64,000 nt of DNA from SURF-55 sp040755195 (GTDB lineage Bacteria; Bacillota; Desulfotomaculia; Desulfotomaculales; Ammonificaceae), in contig JBFMBL010000009.1 in assembly GCA_040755195.1 (NCBI GenBank), positions 14,895-78,894 on the forward strand. The letters run 5' to 3'. The notes below the pieces were generated by a model. The model was not told the DNA's origin and ran no database searches. It saw only the letters and a program-made list of their open reading frames with translations. The position numbers were made by a program, and so were the translations under genes. Each line of letters begins with the position of its first letter. The first letter of the stretch is position 1. Below, piece by piece: positions 51,075 through 61,400 of the stretch.

Positions 51075-52007
51075 ATGCGCCGGAGCAAGATTACAATCGT
51101 CGGCAGCGGAAATGTAGGGGCCACAACCGCTCACTGGCTGGCAATCAAAGAGCTCGCCGACATAGTGTTAATGGATGTGGTAGACGGAATGCCCCAGGGA
51201 AAGGCTCTGGATTTAACCGAATCGGCGCCGGTGGCGGGTTTTAATTGCCGTATACTAGGCACCAACGCCTGGGAGGACACGGCAGATTCAGATGTGGTTG
51301 TGGTGACGGCGGGAATAGCAAGACGGCCGGGGATGAGCAGGGATGATCTGGTACAAACGAATGCGGGAATCATCCGCGATGTCGTGACTAAGGCAACTTA
51401 CCACTCTCCCGGCGCAATCCTGATTATCGTCACCAACCCTCTCGACATAATGACTTATGTAGCGTATAAAGCCAGCGGCTTTGAACCGCAGCGGGTGATG
51501 GGCATGTCGGGAGTTCTCGACAGCACCCGCCTTCGCGCCTTCATCGCCATGGAGCTTGGTATCTCTTTCAAAGACGTAACGGCTCTCGTCCTGGGCGGAC
51601 ATGGAGACGAGATGCTGCCGTTGTTACGTTACGCGTCCGCCGGCGGGATTCCGGTTGAACAGTTGATAACCCATGACCGTCTCGAAGAGATTGCGAGGCG
51701 CACCAGGTATGGCGGTGGTGAAATAGTGGAACTCCTGAAAACAGGAAGCGCATATTATGCTCCCGGCGCTGCCGTAACCGAGATGGTGGAAGCCATCCTG
51801 CGCGACGAAAGGCGTATTATTCCCGTGGCTGCTTATCTTGACGGTCAGTACGGCGAACGGGACGTTTACGCAGGCGTTCCCGCAATCATTGGAAGTAAAG
51901 GGGTGGAAAAGGTAATCGAGATCCATCTTACCGATTCCGAAAAAGAAGCCTTACGCGCTTCCATCCGGCTATTAAGAGAGAATCTATCACGAATTAATTA
52001 TGTTTAA
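51075..52007 (+). CDS. mdh: Malate dehydrogenase (LDH-like type)
   Basis: The product has 310 residues. NAD site GSGNVGATTAHWL, substrate arginine in ARRPGMSRDDL (the MDH rather than LDH form), TNPLDIMTYVAYK, and catalytic His in LGGHGDEMLP. It interconverts malate and oxaloacetate, and fits the 2-oxoacid/ferredoxin metabolism encoded at 12079. AAGGAGG precedes ATG. Confidence 0.94.
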   Translation: MRRSKITIVGSGNVGATTAHWLAIKELADIVLMDVVDGMPQGKALDLTESAPVAGFNCRILGTNAWEDTADSDVVVVTAGIARRPGMSRDDLVQTNAGIIRDVVTKATYHSPGAILIIVTNPLDIMTYVAYKASGFEPQRVMGMSGVLDSTRLRAFIAMELGISFKDVTALVLGGHGDEMLPLLRYASAGGIPVEQLITHDRLEEIARRTRYGGGEIVELLKTGSAYYAPGAAVTEMVEAILRDERRIIPVAAYLDGQYGERDVYAGVPAIIGSKGVEKVIEIHLTDSEKEALRASIRLLRENLSRINYV

Positions 52008-52062
52008 GTGTTTTTTACGAAGCGTTTTAATCAGAGCCGTAAGTTTCAAAGCAGGCTGTTCG

Positions 52063-52091
52063 TTGACTTGAATTCAAAGTTATATTATAAT
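52063..52091 (+). promoter_or_regulatory. Sigma-A promoter of tRNA-Trp
   Basis: TTGACT (52063-52068), 17 bases, TATAAT (52086-52091), ending 9 bases before the tRNA. An almost perfect consensus. Confidence 0.85.
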
Positions 52092-52100
52092 TTTGTTCGC

Positions 52101-52176
52101 GGGGGAGTGGCTCAATCGGTAGAGCAGCGGTCTCCAAAACCGAAGGTTGTGGGTTCAAGTCCTGCCTCCCCCGCCA
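52101..52176 (+). tRNA. tRNA-Trp (anticodon CCA)
   Basis: 76 nt with encoded CCA. Acceptor GGGGGAG/CTCCCCC, discriminator G, D-stem GCTC/GAGC, anticodon loop CTCCAAA (anticodon CCA), T-loop TTCAAGT. It marks the left edge of the accessory island. Confidence 0.95.
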
Positions 52177-52188
52177 GTTGAAAATAAG

Positions 52189-52212
52189 ACCCCGCAAGGA
52201 TTTGCGGGGTTG
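52189..52212 (+). terminator. Terminator after tRNA-Trp
   Basis: ACCCCGCAA (52189-52197), short loop, TTGCGGGGT (52202-52210), then TGTTAT. A strong 9-bp stem with a modest U tail. Confidence 0.65.
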
Positions 52213-52271
52213 TTATATCTCTCACAAAATAGTTTCATTCGGCCGTTTGGGGATAATTTGGGGATAACGGG

Positions 52272-52610
52272 TTAAGATTTCCCCTCTTTCACTGGCTTTT
52301 TATCGGTACCGTTAAAGATATGGTCAAGACGATCCGCGGCTTCTCTGTCTACGCTCTTAAAAGCGTGCCCGTAAATATTCATAGTAGTGCCGATATCGCT
52401 ATGGCCTAACCAGGCGCTGATGTTCTTTGCGGGTATTCCTTCAGCTATCAAGAGACTTGTAGCAGTATGACGTAGGCCGTGAAACCTTAAATGAGGCAGC
52501 TTGTGTTCCTTTAGAAAGTCGTGGAACCAGGAGCTTATGGAGTCCGGGTGCATCGGCCGGCCGTATCGGAAAGCCAGCCTTTCTTTTTGTCCTTCCTTAT
52601 GCCATCCTGT
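52272..52610 (-). pseudogene. Tyrosine recombinase/integrase, C-terminal remnant
   Basis: Only the catalytic C-terminal third is left. An open frame runs from 52610, just after an in-frame TAG, to the stop at 52272. It contains RFHGLRHTATSLLIAEGIPA (Arg and His of the active site) and WLGHSDIGTTMNIYGH (His and Tyr). The first catalytic Arg region and the N-terminal core-binding domain are absent; upstream sequence shows no homologous frame. Its position 95 bp from the 3' end of tRNA-Trp, reading toward it, is typical of tRNA-targeting integrases. The element is therefore probably immobile on its own. Confidence 0.85.
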
Positions 52611-53063
52611 CTAAGGTTTGCATAGAACTTAAGTAATATCTTACCAGCAGAAACTAGGATTCTACTTTTGGGGATCTATATAAGTAGGCGGTAATTTGTT
52701 TGTACCGCATTCTAAACGCTGTATACACTTCGTTAAAGCTGGTATGTTCCGGCGCGTACCCGAAGACGCCATATATCTTACCATCACGCAGGAAAAAGCT
52801 TTTTTCTGGCGAATTATGTATTACCACTTATTTCATAGGGCAACTAACCACGCAAGGGCAATCAGCCAATGTAAGGCAGTTTGCTCCAGCATTCTTCATC
52901 ATGTTAGAAACCAAAGACGATGGGGAAATTATGGACTCTTTTCTTCATCGTACTGAGGCTTAGCAGTGATGTCTAAATCTCGCTGGAGCCATCAGCGCCG
53001 TGTAATCGGGCGCGTTACGGATTGACACATAACGTTACAAAATAAGTAAATGGACGGAGAAAT
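52611..53063. other. 450-bp region without a supported gene
   Basis: It lies between the integrase remnant and hsdM. Two overlapping plus-strand frames of about 86 codons exist (52696 and 52700), but neither has a ribosome site or recognisable motif. It is likely decayed island sequence. Confidence 0.4.
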
Positions 53064-55178
53064 ATGTCACAACTTAAACACATAGAGGCCATTGAGAAAC
53101 GTCTTTGGAACGCGGCAGACACGCTGCGAGCAAATTCAAACTACGCCAGCAATGAGTATTTCCTGCCGGTGATGGGTCTGATATTCCTTCGGCACGCATA
53201 CAGCCGGTTCCTCGGGGTCAAGGACGCCATTGAAGCCAACCTGCCCAAACGCGGTGGCAGGACGCGGCCGCTGACGAAGGAAGACTTCTCCCAGAGGAAC
53301 GCCATCTTTCTTCAGCCCAAGGCTCAGTTCGATTATCTGGTGGCGTTGACGGACAGCGATGATCGGGCCAAGGCAATCATCGAAGCGATGGAGTCCATCG
53401 AAAATGACTACGAAAACCTGCGCGGCATCCTGCCCAAGAGCGAATATCAAGAACTGGATAACAGCGTCCTCGGCCAGTTGCTGCGCACCCTTAACCCGGA
53501 TGAGCTGAAAAAGGTCTCCGGCGACGTGTTCGGCCGCATCTACGAGTACTTCCTGACGCAGTTTGCGGATCAGAAGGCTCACGACGGCGGCGAGTTTTTT
53601 ACCCCCGTTTCACTGGTCTCGCTGATCGCCAACGTGCTGGAACCTGAAGGCGGAACGGTGCTGGACCCGGCCTGCGGTTCTGGCGGCATGTTCGTACAGA
53701 GCGCCCGCTTCGTCGAACGGCAGCATGAAAGCCCAAGCGAGAAGCTCACCTTCCGGGGTTTGGAGAAGAACGCCACCACGATCCGCCTGGCAAAGATGAA
53801 CCTGGCCGTTCACGGCTTGGAAGGCGATATCCAGAAGGCCATCACCTATTACGAAGACCCCCACGAACTGCTTGGTAAGGCAGACTTCGTGATGGCCAAT
53901 CCCCCGTTCAACGTGGATGAGATCGACGCCGACAAGATCAAGAACGACCCGCGCCTGCCCTTCGGCCTGCCCGGCGTTAACAAAAAGGGAAAGGTAAGCA
54001 ACGGCAACTACGTCTGGATAAGCTACTTTTACAGCTACCTCAACGAGCACGGACGGGCCGGTTTCGTCATGTCCTCACAGGCCTCCAGCGCGGGACGCGA
54101 CGAGGCCAAGGTACGCCAGAAACTCATCGAAACCGGCGACGTGGACATCATGATCGCCATACGATCAAACTTCTTTTACACCCGCACCGTGCCGTGTGAA
54201 TTGTGGTTCCTTAATCGCGCCAAGCCCGAGGAGCATAAGGATAAGGTGCTGATGATCGATGCGCGAAATATTTACCATAAGGTCACGCGCAAGATCTACG
54301 ATTTCAGCCCCGAACAGGAGCAGAACATCCTCGCCATTGTCTGGCTCTACCGGGGCCAGACAGATAAGTACCTGGACCTTGTGGCCGGGTATTGCCGTCG
54401 CATGCTCATTGAGGCGGCGGGGTGTTTCACCGCCCATGACGATAACGGCGGCCAGATCGAGCCGCTACCGTCTTTCATCGCTTCACTCGACACGCTACGC
54501 AGTGCCCTGCAACCCTTCCTAAACACGCTCGCCCACGATGCCGCCCACGCCGAGGTTCTTAAGGAACTGGATGATGCGCTATCAGCCTTCAAAACTGATG
54601 TCGAGACCTACAGGAAGGCCATCACTGAACAGCAGGTAGCGTGGAGAAAGCAGAAGACCAGCAATGGCGAACTTAAAAAGGCTGTCGAACGCCTCGCCCC
54701 CCTCGCTGAATCCAGTCGCAACCTGGTCAAGCAGACGGACTTACTCTACAAGCTTGCCTGCAGGCTCATCGAAACCTACAAAGGGGAGTGCGACGCCAAA
54801 AACGGCAACACCTGGTCCAGCCGTGACGTTACCCGCACCCGCAAGGCCGCCGACGACACCCGCCAACTGGCGGTCGAGCAGCTCAAGCAGGTGCGTTACT
54901 TCTGGAAGCAGGCCCACTGGCTCACGGAGCGCTTCCCCGAGGCCAAACTGCGCGACGTGGAAGGGCTGGTCAAGCTGGTAGACCGCGCCGAGATTGAAGC
55001 TAACGACTGGAGCCTTACGCCGGGTCGTTACGTCGGCGTCGCCCCCGAGGAAGGGGAAGAGGATTTCGACTTCGAGGAGACCCTGCGGAACATACACATC
55101 GAGTTGGAGGACCTTAACGCTGAGGCGGTCCAATTGGCAGCCAAGATCAAGAAGAACTTTGAGGAGTTGGGGGGATAA
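53064..55178 (+). CDS. hsdM: Type I restriction-modification DNA methyltransferase subunit
   Basis: N6-adenine methyltransferase subunit. The product has 704 residues, longer than the usual 500 or so because of a C-terminal helical, charged extension (about 460-704). The N-terminal HsdM helical domain (RLWNAADTLRANSNYASNEY) is followed by SAM motif DPACGSGGMF and catalytic NPPF. The stop and the hsdS start overlap (TAATG at 55176-55180), so translation is coupled. GGAGAA lies before ATG. Confidence 0.95.
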   Translation: MSQLKHIEAIEKRLWNAADTLRANSNYASNEYFLPVMGLIFLRHAYSRFLGVKDAIEANLPKRGGRTRPLTKEDFSQRNAIFLQPKAQFDYLVALTDSDDRAKAIIEAMESIENDYENLRGILPKSEYQELDNSVLGQLLRTLNPDELKKVSGDVFGRIYEYFLTQFADQKAHDGGEFFTPVSLVSLIANVLEPEGGTVLDPACGSGGMFVQSARFVERQHESPSEKLTFRGLEKNATTIRLAKMNLAVHGLEGDIQKAITYYEDPHELLGKADFVMANPPFNVDEIDADKIKNDPRLPFGLPGVNKKGKVSNGNYVWISYFYSYLNEHGRAGFVMSSQASSAGRDEAKVRQKLIETGDVDIMIAIRSNFFYTRTVPCELWFLNRAKPEEHKDKVLMIDARNIYHKVTRKIYDFSPEQEQNILAIVWLYRGQTDKYLDLVAGYCRRMLIEAAGCFTAHDDNGGQIEPLPSFIASLDTLRSALQPFLNTLAHDAAHAEVLKELDDALSAFKTDVETYRKAITEQQVAWRKQKTSNGELKKAVERLAPLAESSRNLVKQTDLLYKLACRLIETYKGECDAKNGNTWSSRDVTRTRKAADDTRQLAVEQLKQVRYFWKQAHWLTERFPEAKLRDVEGLVKLVDRAEIEANDWSLTPGRYVGVAPEEGEEDFDFEETLRNIHIELEDLNAEAVQLAAKIKKNFEELGG

Positions 55179-56398
55179 TGCCGACGCGAACCCTAGCTAG
55201 TCTCATCGCTGAATTCGGTGGCTTGCTTCAGACAGGACCATTTGGCTCGCAATTGCATCAACATGACTATACCGATGAGGGTGTGCCCGTTGTCATGCCC
55301 AAGGATATTATTGCAGGTCGAGTGAACGAATGCAGCGTTGCCAGAATACCCGAGGCAAAAGCAAGGCAGCTTTCACGGCATATGCTAAAATTCGGCGACA
55401 TCGTCTTTCCCCGTAGAGGCGATATTGGCAGATGCGCACTCATTGGCAAAGATGAAGAAGGGTTTTTGTGTGGAACAGGTTGTATCAAGATTGAGCTTCC
55501 AAAGGAGATCTACTCTCCTCGGTTCCTTTATTATTACCTTGGACTCCGTAATGTCGTGGAATGGCTTGAGAGAAACGCTATCGGCACGACTATGCTTAAC
55601 CTCAATACGTCGATACTCGGCGGCGTTCAAATTCCTGATGTTGACTTAGCGTTCCAGGAGCACATCGTTGGTGTACTTGGTACCTACGACGACCTAATCG
55701 AAAACAACCGGCGGCGGGTTCAGTTGCTAGAACAGGCCGCGCGGTTGTTGTACAAGGAGTGGTTCGTCCACCTCCGCTTCCCCGGCTACGAACACGTCAA
55801 AATCAAAGCCGGCGTACCGGAGGGGTGGGAGAAAACAACGGCCTTTGATATCATGGAGGTGCTAAGCGGAGGGACGCCAAAAACCGACGTGCCGAATTAT
55901 TGGGACGGCGAAATTCCGTTCTTCACGCCTAAGGACGCGGTTGATTATGCCTATGCGTTCGATACCGAAAAGAAGATTACTGAGGAAGGGTTGAGAAACT
56001 GCAATAGCAGGCTATATCCAAAGGATACTGTTTTTATTACCGCACGTGGTACCGTTGGGAAGATCAATCTTGCTCAGACCGCGATGGCCATGAATCAGTC
56101 ATGTTACGCACTCGTGGCAAAGCCACCACTCAACCAATACTATTTGTATTTTGCTTTGGTTGAGGGTGTTGAGGAATTTCGTAGTCGGGCTGTCGGTGCT
56201 GTGTTCGATGCGATCATTCGGGACACCTTCAAACTCATCCCCTTTGTTGTCCCGGATGAGAAGTTGATAAGGATGTTCACCGATCATGTATCACCGATTC
56301 TCAATCAGATTGATGTCTTGGCGAGCCAAACGAGAAAGTTAGCAGAAGCCCGCGACCTGCTCCTTCCGCGCCTGATGAATGGGGAGATTGTAATATGA
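55178..56398 (+). CDS. hsdS: Type I restriction-modification specificity subunit
   Basis: The product has 406 residues with two target-recognition domains, about 1-180 and 205-385. Each is followed by a conserved helix (LIENNRRRVQLLEQAARLLY and the C-terminal QTRKLAEARDLLLPRLMNG). It dictates the bipartite DNA target. Both halves look complete, and no inverted or duplicate partial hsdS is nearby. It overlaps the next start (ATGA at 56395-56398). Confidence 0.94.
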   Translation: MPTRTLASLIAEFGGLLQTGPFGSQLHQHDYTDEGVPVVMPKDIIAGRVNECSVARIPEAKARQLSRHMLKFGDIVFPRRGDIGRCALIGKDEEGFLCGTGCIKIELPKEIYSPRFLYYYLGLRNVVEWLERNAIGTTMLNLNTSILGGVQIPDVDLAFQEHIVGVLGTYDDLIENNRRRVQLLEQAARLLYKEWFVHLRFPGYEHVKIKAGVPEGWEKTTAFDIMEVLSGGTPKTDVPNYWDGEIPFFTPKDAVDYAYAFDTEKKITEEGLRNCNSRLYPKDTVFITARGTVGKINLAQTAMAMNQSCYALVAKPPLNQYYLYFALVEGVEEFRSRAVGAVFDAIIRDTFKLIPFVVPDEKLIRMFTDHVSPILNQIDVLASQTRKLAEARDLLLPRLMNGEIVI

Positions 56399-58446
56399 GC
56401 ATGGAAACTAATCTGAAGGGTCGCTTGCGTAACACATCCTTGCCGTATAACCATGGGTTATTGCCGCTGTTTGAAGCAGTCGTTAATTCGATTCATTCTA
56501 TCGAAGAGGGTGAGTTTTCACCGGAAAATGGGCATATCACCGTAGAAATAATTCGTGACACACAACAGGCTCTTGATTTCGAAAGCGGCTCCAAGAAGAG
56601 AGGGTCTGATACTTGCAAGGATATTATAGGCTTCAGAGTAATCGATAACGGCGTCGGTTTCACCGACCCTAACATGAAGTCCTTTCGTACCCTCGACAGC
56701 GATTATAAGGCAGATAAGGGTGGTCGCGGCGTTGGCCGTCTCTTATGGTTGAAAGCATTCAGGAGGGTGAACGTCAAAAGCATTTTTAAAGACGATGAAG
56801 GCAAACTCAAATCACGGACATTCACCTTCACGGCCGCCTATGGTGTTAGCGAAGAAAAGAGCAGTGACGCACCTTCAGGAACCCAGAGATCAACCTGTGT
56901 CCACCTTGACGGCTTTGACAAGAAATACCGTGAAGCCTCATACAAGACTGCGCGTGCTATCGCGAACAGCCTATTTGAGCATTGTCTGTGGTACTTCGTA
57001 CGCGAAGGAGGCACACCCAGCATAGTTGTCAAGGATGACGACGAACGCATCATACTTCATGACATTTATGAGGAACATATGGTCTCATCGGCAGAGAACG
57101 AACGTATTACGGTTAAGGACAAGGAATTTCATTTAACACATATCAAGCTGCGAGCAAACTCGTCTCACTGTCATGTTATTGCGTTTTGTGCGGCCAAACG
57201 ACTTGTAATGGAAGAAAATCTTACAGGAAAAATCCCAGGGCTTTACGGAAAGCTCAGCGATATGGCTGGTGAGTTTGTATATGCGTGCTACGTGGCTTCG
57301 TCCTTTCTCGACGAGACTGTCCGATCCGAGCGGACCGGTTTTGACATCATGGAGAATCCTAACGAGTTATTTGCCAAGACAGAGATATTCTTTAGCGAGA
57401 TTAGGGACGCAGTTATTGTTAAAGTGTCTGATTATCTTTCCAGTTATTTGGAGGAAAACAAGACGAAGGCAAGGGATCGTGTTGAAAACTTTGTATCACG
57501 AAAAGCACCAAGATATCGTCCAATTCTGGCAAGGATTCCCGAGAATAAGTTAATCATTGATCCGAACATCTCCGATAAGGAACTTGATTTGACTCTTCAC
57601 AAGCACCTTTCGGAAATCGAGGAACAGTTACTTGCTGCTGGACATGATATAATGAGTCCGAAGGAGAATGAAGAGTTTTCGGAGTATCAAAAGCGACTTC
57701 AGGAATACCTTAGGACTGCAGAGGACATCAAGAAATCGGACCTGGCAAACTATGTGTCCCACAGAAGAGTCATTTTAGAGCTTCTGGAAAAGGCGATTCA
57801 GAGAGGCGCGGATGGACGATATGCCCGAGAAGATCTGATTCATAATTTAATTATGCCGATGCGTTGTGACTCTAACGAGGTTATGCCGGACAGTTGTAAC
57901 TTATGGCTAATTGATGAACGGTTGGCGTTTCATGACTATTTGGCATCGGATAAAACCTTATCGTCGATGCCGATAAGCGATTCCACGGAAACAAAGGAGC
58001 CAGATATCCTTGCGCTTAATGTGTTTGATAATCCTATTCTCGTGTCCGAAGGGAACAAGCTGCCGTTGGCCTCAATTGTAGTTATCGAGATAAAGCGCCC
58101 TATGCGAGACGATGCTGCAAAAGGGGAAGATAAAGATCCGGTTGAACAAGCTCTCGGCTACCTTGACCGAATTAGACATGGGAAGGTTATGACGGCTTCT
58201 GGGCGCCTTATTCCAAATTCAGAGGATATTCCCGGTTACTGTTATGTCATTTGCGACATCACGCCGAGTGTAAAGAAACGGTGCGATATTCTTGGGCTAA
58301 CTCAAACTTATGACTATTTAGGATACTTTGGCTATAACCCGAATTTTAAAGCGTACTTAGAAATAATATCGTATGACCGCCTTGTAAATTCCGCCAAAGA
58401 GCGGAATCGAGCGTTCTTTGACAAATTGGGGCTACCAACATCATGA
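56395..58446 (+). CDS. GHKL ATPase fused to a PD-(D/E)XK-like nuclease, inside the type I operon
   Basis: The product has 683 residues. The N-terminal GHKL (Hsp90/MutL-type) ATPase has N-box Glu27 and Asn31 (FEAVVNSIHS), Asp84-Asn-Gly (VIDNGVGF) and a glycine-rich lid GGRGVGR at 109-115. A long middle region is partly helical (about 390-480). The C-terminal region resembles a PD-(D/E)XK nuclease: PDILAL near 536, ASIVVIEIKRP with Glu565 and Lys567, and QALGY (QxxxY, 585-589). It overlaps hsdS and hsdR by 4 bp each, so it is translated as part of the restriction operon. A defence role is inferred; no named system is claimed. Confidence 0.85.
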   Translation: MSMETNLKGRLRNTSLPYNHGLLPLFEAVVNSIHSIEEGEFSPENGHITVEIIRDTQQALDFESGSKKRGSDTCKDIIGFRVIDNGVGFTDPNMKSFRTLDSDYKADKGGRGVGRLLWLKAFRRVNVKSIFKDDEGKLKSRTFTFTAAYGVSEEKSSDAPSGTQRSTCVHLDGFDKKYREASYKTARAIANSLFEHCLWYFVREGGTPSIVVKDDDERIILHDIYEEHMVSSAENERITVKDKEFHLTHIKLRANSSHCHVIAFCAAKRLVMEENLTGKIPGLYGKLSDMAGEFVYACYVASSFLDETVRSERTGFDIMENPNELFAKTEIFFSEIRDAVIVKVSDYLSSYLEENKTKARDRVENFVSRKAPRYRPILARIPENKLIIDPNISDKELDLTLHKHLSEIEEQLLAAGHDIMSPKENEEFSEYQKRLQEYLRTAEDIKKSDLANYVSHRRVILELLEKAIQRGADGRYAREDLIHNLIMPMRCDSNEVMPDSCNLWLIDERLAFHDYLASDKTLSSMPISDSTETKEPDILALNVFDNPILVSEGNKLPLASIVVIEIKRPMRDDAAKGEDKDPVEQALGYLDRIRHGKVMTASGRLIPNSEDIPGYCYVICDITPSVKKRCDILGLTQTYDYLGYFGYNPNFKAYLEIISYDRLVNSAKERNRAFFDKLGLPTS

Positions 58447-61400
58447 ATACATATACCGAAGACACTCTAGTCCAGCAGACCACAGCCGAGTACCTGGAGC
58501 AGCAACTGGGCTGGGAGTCGGTTTATGCCTACAACACCGAGGATTTTGGGCCGGATAGCCTATTAGGCAGGGCCTCCGACCGTGAGGTGGTGCTGACGCG
58601 GTATCTCCGGGCTAAGCTCGTCGAGCTGAATCCGGGGTTGCCGGAGACGGCTTACGACGATGCGGTGCGGCAGATCGTTTCGACGGTGGCAAACCAAACG
58701 CTGCTGGCAGCGAACCGTGATAAGTACGAGCTGATCAAAGACGGTGTGCAGGTCACGTTCCACAACGGAAAGGGGGAGCGTGTACGGCAACGGCTGCGGG
58801 TGTTCGATTACGCCGAGCCGGCGAATAACCATTTTCTCTGCGTGCGGGAGTTTTGGGTGCGGGGCGATCTGTACCGCCGGAGGGCCGACATTGTGGGGTT
58901 CGTCAATGGGCTGCCGCTGCTGTTCATGGAGCTGAAGACCGTCAGTAAAGACATTCGGGGCGCCTACGAAAAGAACTTCAAGGATTATAAGGACACTGTT
59001 CCGCATCTGTTCCAGCACAACGCCTTTGTCGTGCTGGCCAATGGAGTGGATGCGAAGCTGGGTTCCGTGACCAGCCGGTTCGAGCACTTCCACGAATGGA
59101 AACGCCTGGCCGAAGATCAGCCCGGAGCAGTGAACATGGAGACGCTGCTCAAAGGTATTTGCGACAAGCGTAATTTCATGGATCTGTTAGAAAACTTCAT
59201 CGTTTTTGATAACTCCTCCAGCGAACCGAAGAAAATTTTGGCACGTAACCACCAGTTCCTAGGCGTCAACCGAGCCATTGAGGCAGTTAGGGATCGTAAG
59301 AACCGTCAGGGCAGACTGGGCGTGTTCTGGCACACCCAGGGGGCGGGCAAGAGCTACTCGATGGTGTTCTTTACACGGAAAGTTCACCGCAAACTCGGCG
59401 GTAACTTCACCTTCCTGATCCTGACAGACCGTGAGGATCTGGATACGCAGATTTACAAGACCTTTGCCGGTTGCGGTGTGGTAGATGACCGCGACCCTTG
59501 CCGGGCATCCAGCGGGGACCACCTCAGCGGCCTGCTGACCCAGCACAAATCGTACATATTCTCACTGATTCAGAAGTTTAACAAGGACGTGAACCCGGAC
59601 GAAGGTTATACGCGTCGTGATGATATCATTGTTATAACCGACGAGGCGCATCGGACGCAGTACGGCACGCTGGCTCTAAACATGCGGAACGCGCTTCCGC
59701 ATGCCGGCTACATCGGTTTCACGGGCACGCCGTTGTTCAAGGACGACGAAATCACGCGGCGAGTATTTGGTGAGTACGTCTCGACGTATGACTTTCAGCG
59801 GTCGGTCGAGGACAAGGCGACCGTACCGCTGTATTACGACGCTCGGGGAGACAAGCTGGGCGTGGCCGTTGGGGATCTGAACGAACGGATCGCCCAGAAG
59901 CTTGAGGAATTGGAGACCGAAGACATTGATGTGGAGCAGCGGCTCGAGAAAGAGCTCAAGCGCGACTACCACATCATCACGGCGGATAAGCGGTTGGATC
60001 AGATCGCGCGGGACGTAGTGCTGCACTACTCCAGGGCGTGGGAGACCGGCAAGGCGATGCTGGTGTGTATTGACAAAGTGACCTGCGTGCGGATGTACAA
60101 CCTGATCGTGAAGTATTGGGATGAGCGTATTGCCGAACTGGAGGCCGGCCTAAGTTCGGCAGCGGATGAGCAGGAAGAGGTCTACCGTCGCCGCCAGATC
60201 GAATGGATGCGGGAGACGCGGACGGCAGTTGTTGTCAGCGAAGAGCAAGGTGAAGTCGAGAAATTCCGTAAGTGGGGCATGGACATCACTCCGCACCGCC
60301 GTTTGATGAAAGAGGGGATCGAACTGCCGGAATCCATGCGTCGGCAGCCACAGTTTCGGAATATGCAGCGCATGGCTTTGGACGATGCTTTCAAGGAACA
60401 GGAACACCCCTTCCGGATCGTTATCGTATGTGCGATGTGGCTGACCGGTTTCGACGTTCCAAGCCTGTCGACGCTGTATCTGGACAAGCCGCTCAAAGCG
60501 CACACGCTGATGCAGGCAATCGCTCGCGCCAACCGTATCAACGATGAGAAGAACAACGGCCTGATTGTCGACTACTGTGGCATTCTTAAAAACCTGCGCA
60601 AAGCTCTGGCAACTTTCGCCGGCCAGGGTGACAGCGGTCATGGCGGCAGCGGTGAAACCGAGCCCGCCAAACCCGAAGAAGAACTGCTGGCTGACTTGGC
60701 CGAGGCCATAGCGTTTGTCCGGGCATTCTTGGGTGATCGCGGCGCATCACTGGATGGAATCATAACAAAGACGGGTTTCGAACGTAATGCAGAAATTCTT
60801 GCCGCCAAGGAAGCGGCTAACAAGAACGACGAGACGCGCAAGCGTTTTGAGGTGATGTGCAGGGAGGTTTTCAAGAAGTTCAAGGCGTCCATCAACGTCA
60901 AAGGCGTGAACGCACACCGAGCGGAGTACAATGCCATAAATGTGGTCTATAAAAGCCTCCAGCAGGACCGTGAGAAGGCCGATATAACCGATATCATCCG
61001 GCAGTTACACCAAGTTGTTGACGAAGCAATCGAGGTAAAACCGAATAGGGTGGCTGAGGAGCAGGCACCCTACGACATCAGCAAGATTGATTTTGACCGG
61101 CTGCGCAAGGAGTTTGAGCGCAGCAAGGCCAAGCACACGACCGTCCAGAACCTCAAACAGGTCGTCGAGCAGAGACTGAGGCGGTTACTCGAACAGAACC
61201 CGTTACGCACGGACTTCCATCGGCATTATGAGGAGATCGTGAACGAGTACAACCGCGAGAAAGACCGAGTAACCATCGAAAAGACGTTCGAGGCTTTGCT
61301 TCGCTTTGTCAATGAACTCGATGAAGAAGACAGCCGGGCCGTGCGTGAAGGTCTTGACGAAGAGTCCCTGGCAATCTTCGATCTTCTGAAGAAGCAGGAC

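Noticed and set aside
52696..52963. Two overlapping 86-codon frames in the island
   Set aside because: No ribosome site, no recognisable domain, and the two frames overlap each other almost fully.
53136..55133. Several minus-strand frames over hsdM
   Set aside because: They are mirror shadows of a GC-rich coding strand; hsdM motifs are complete on the plus strand.
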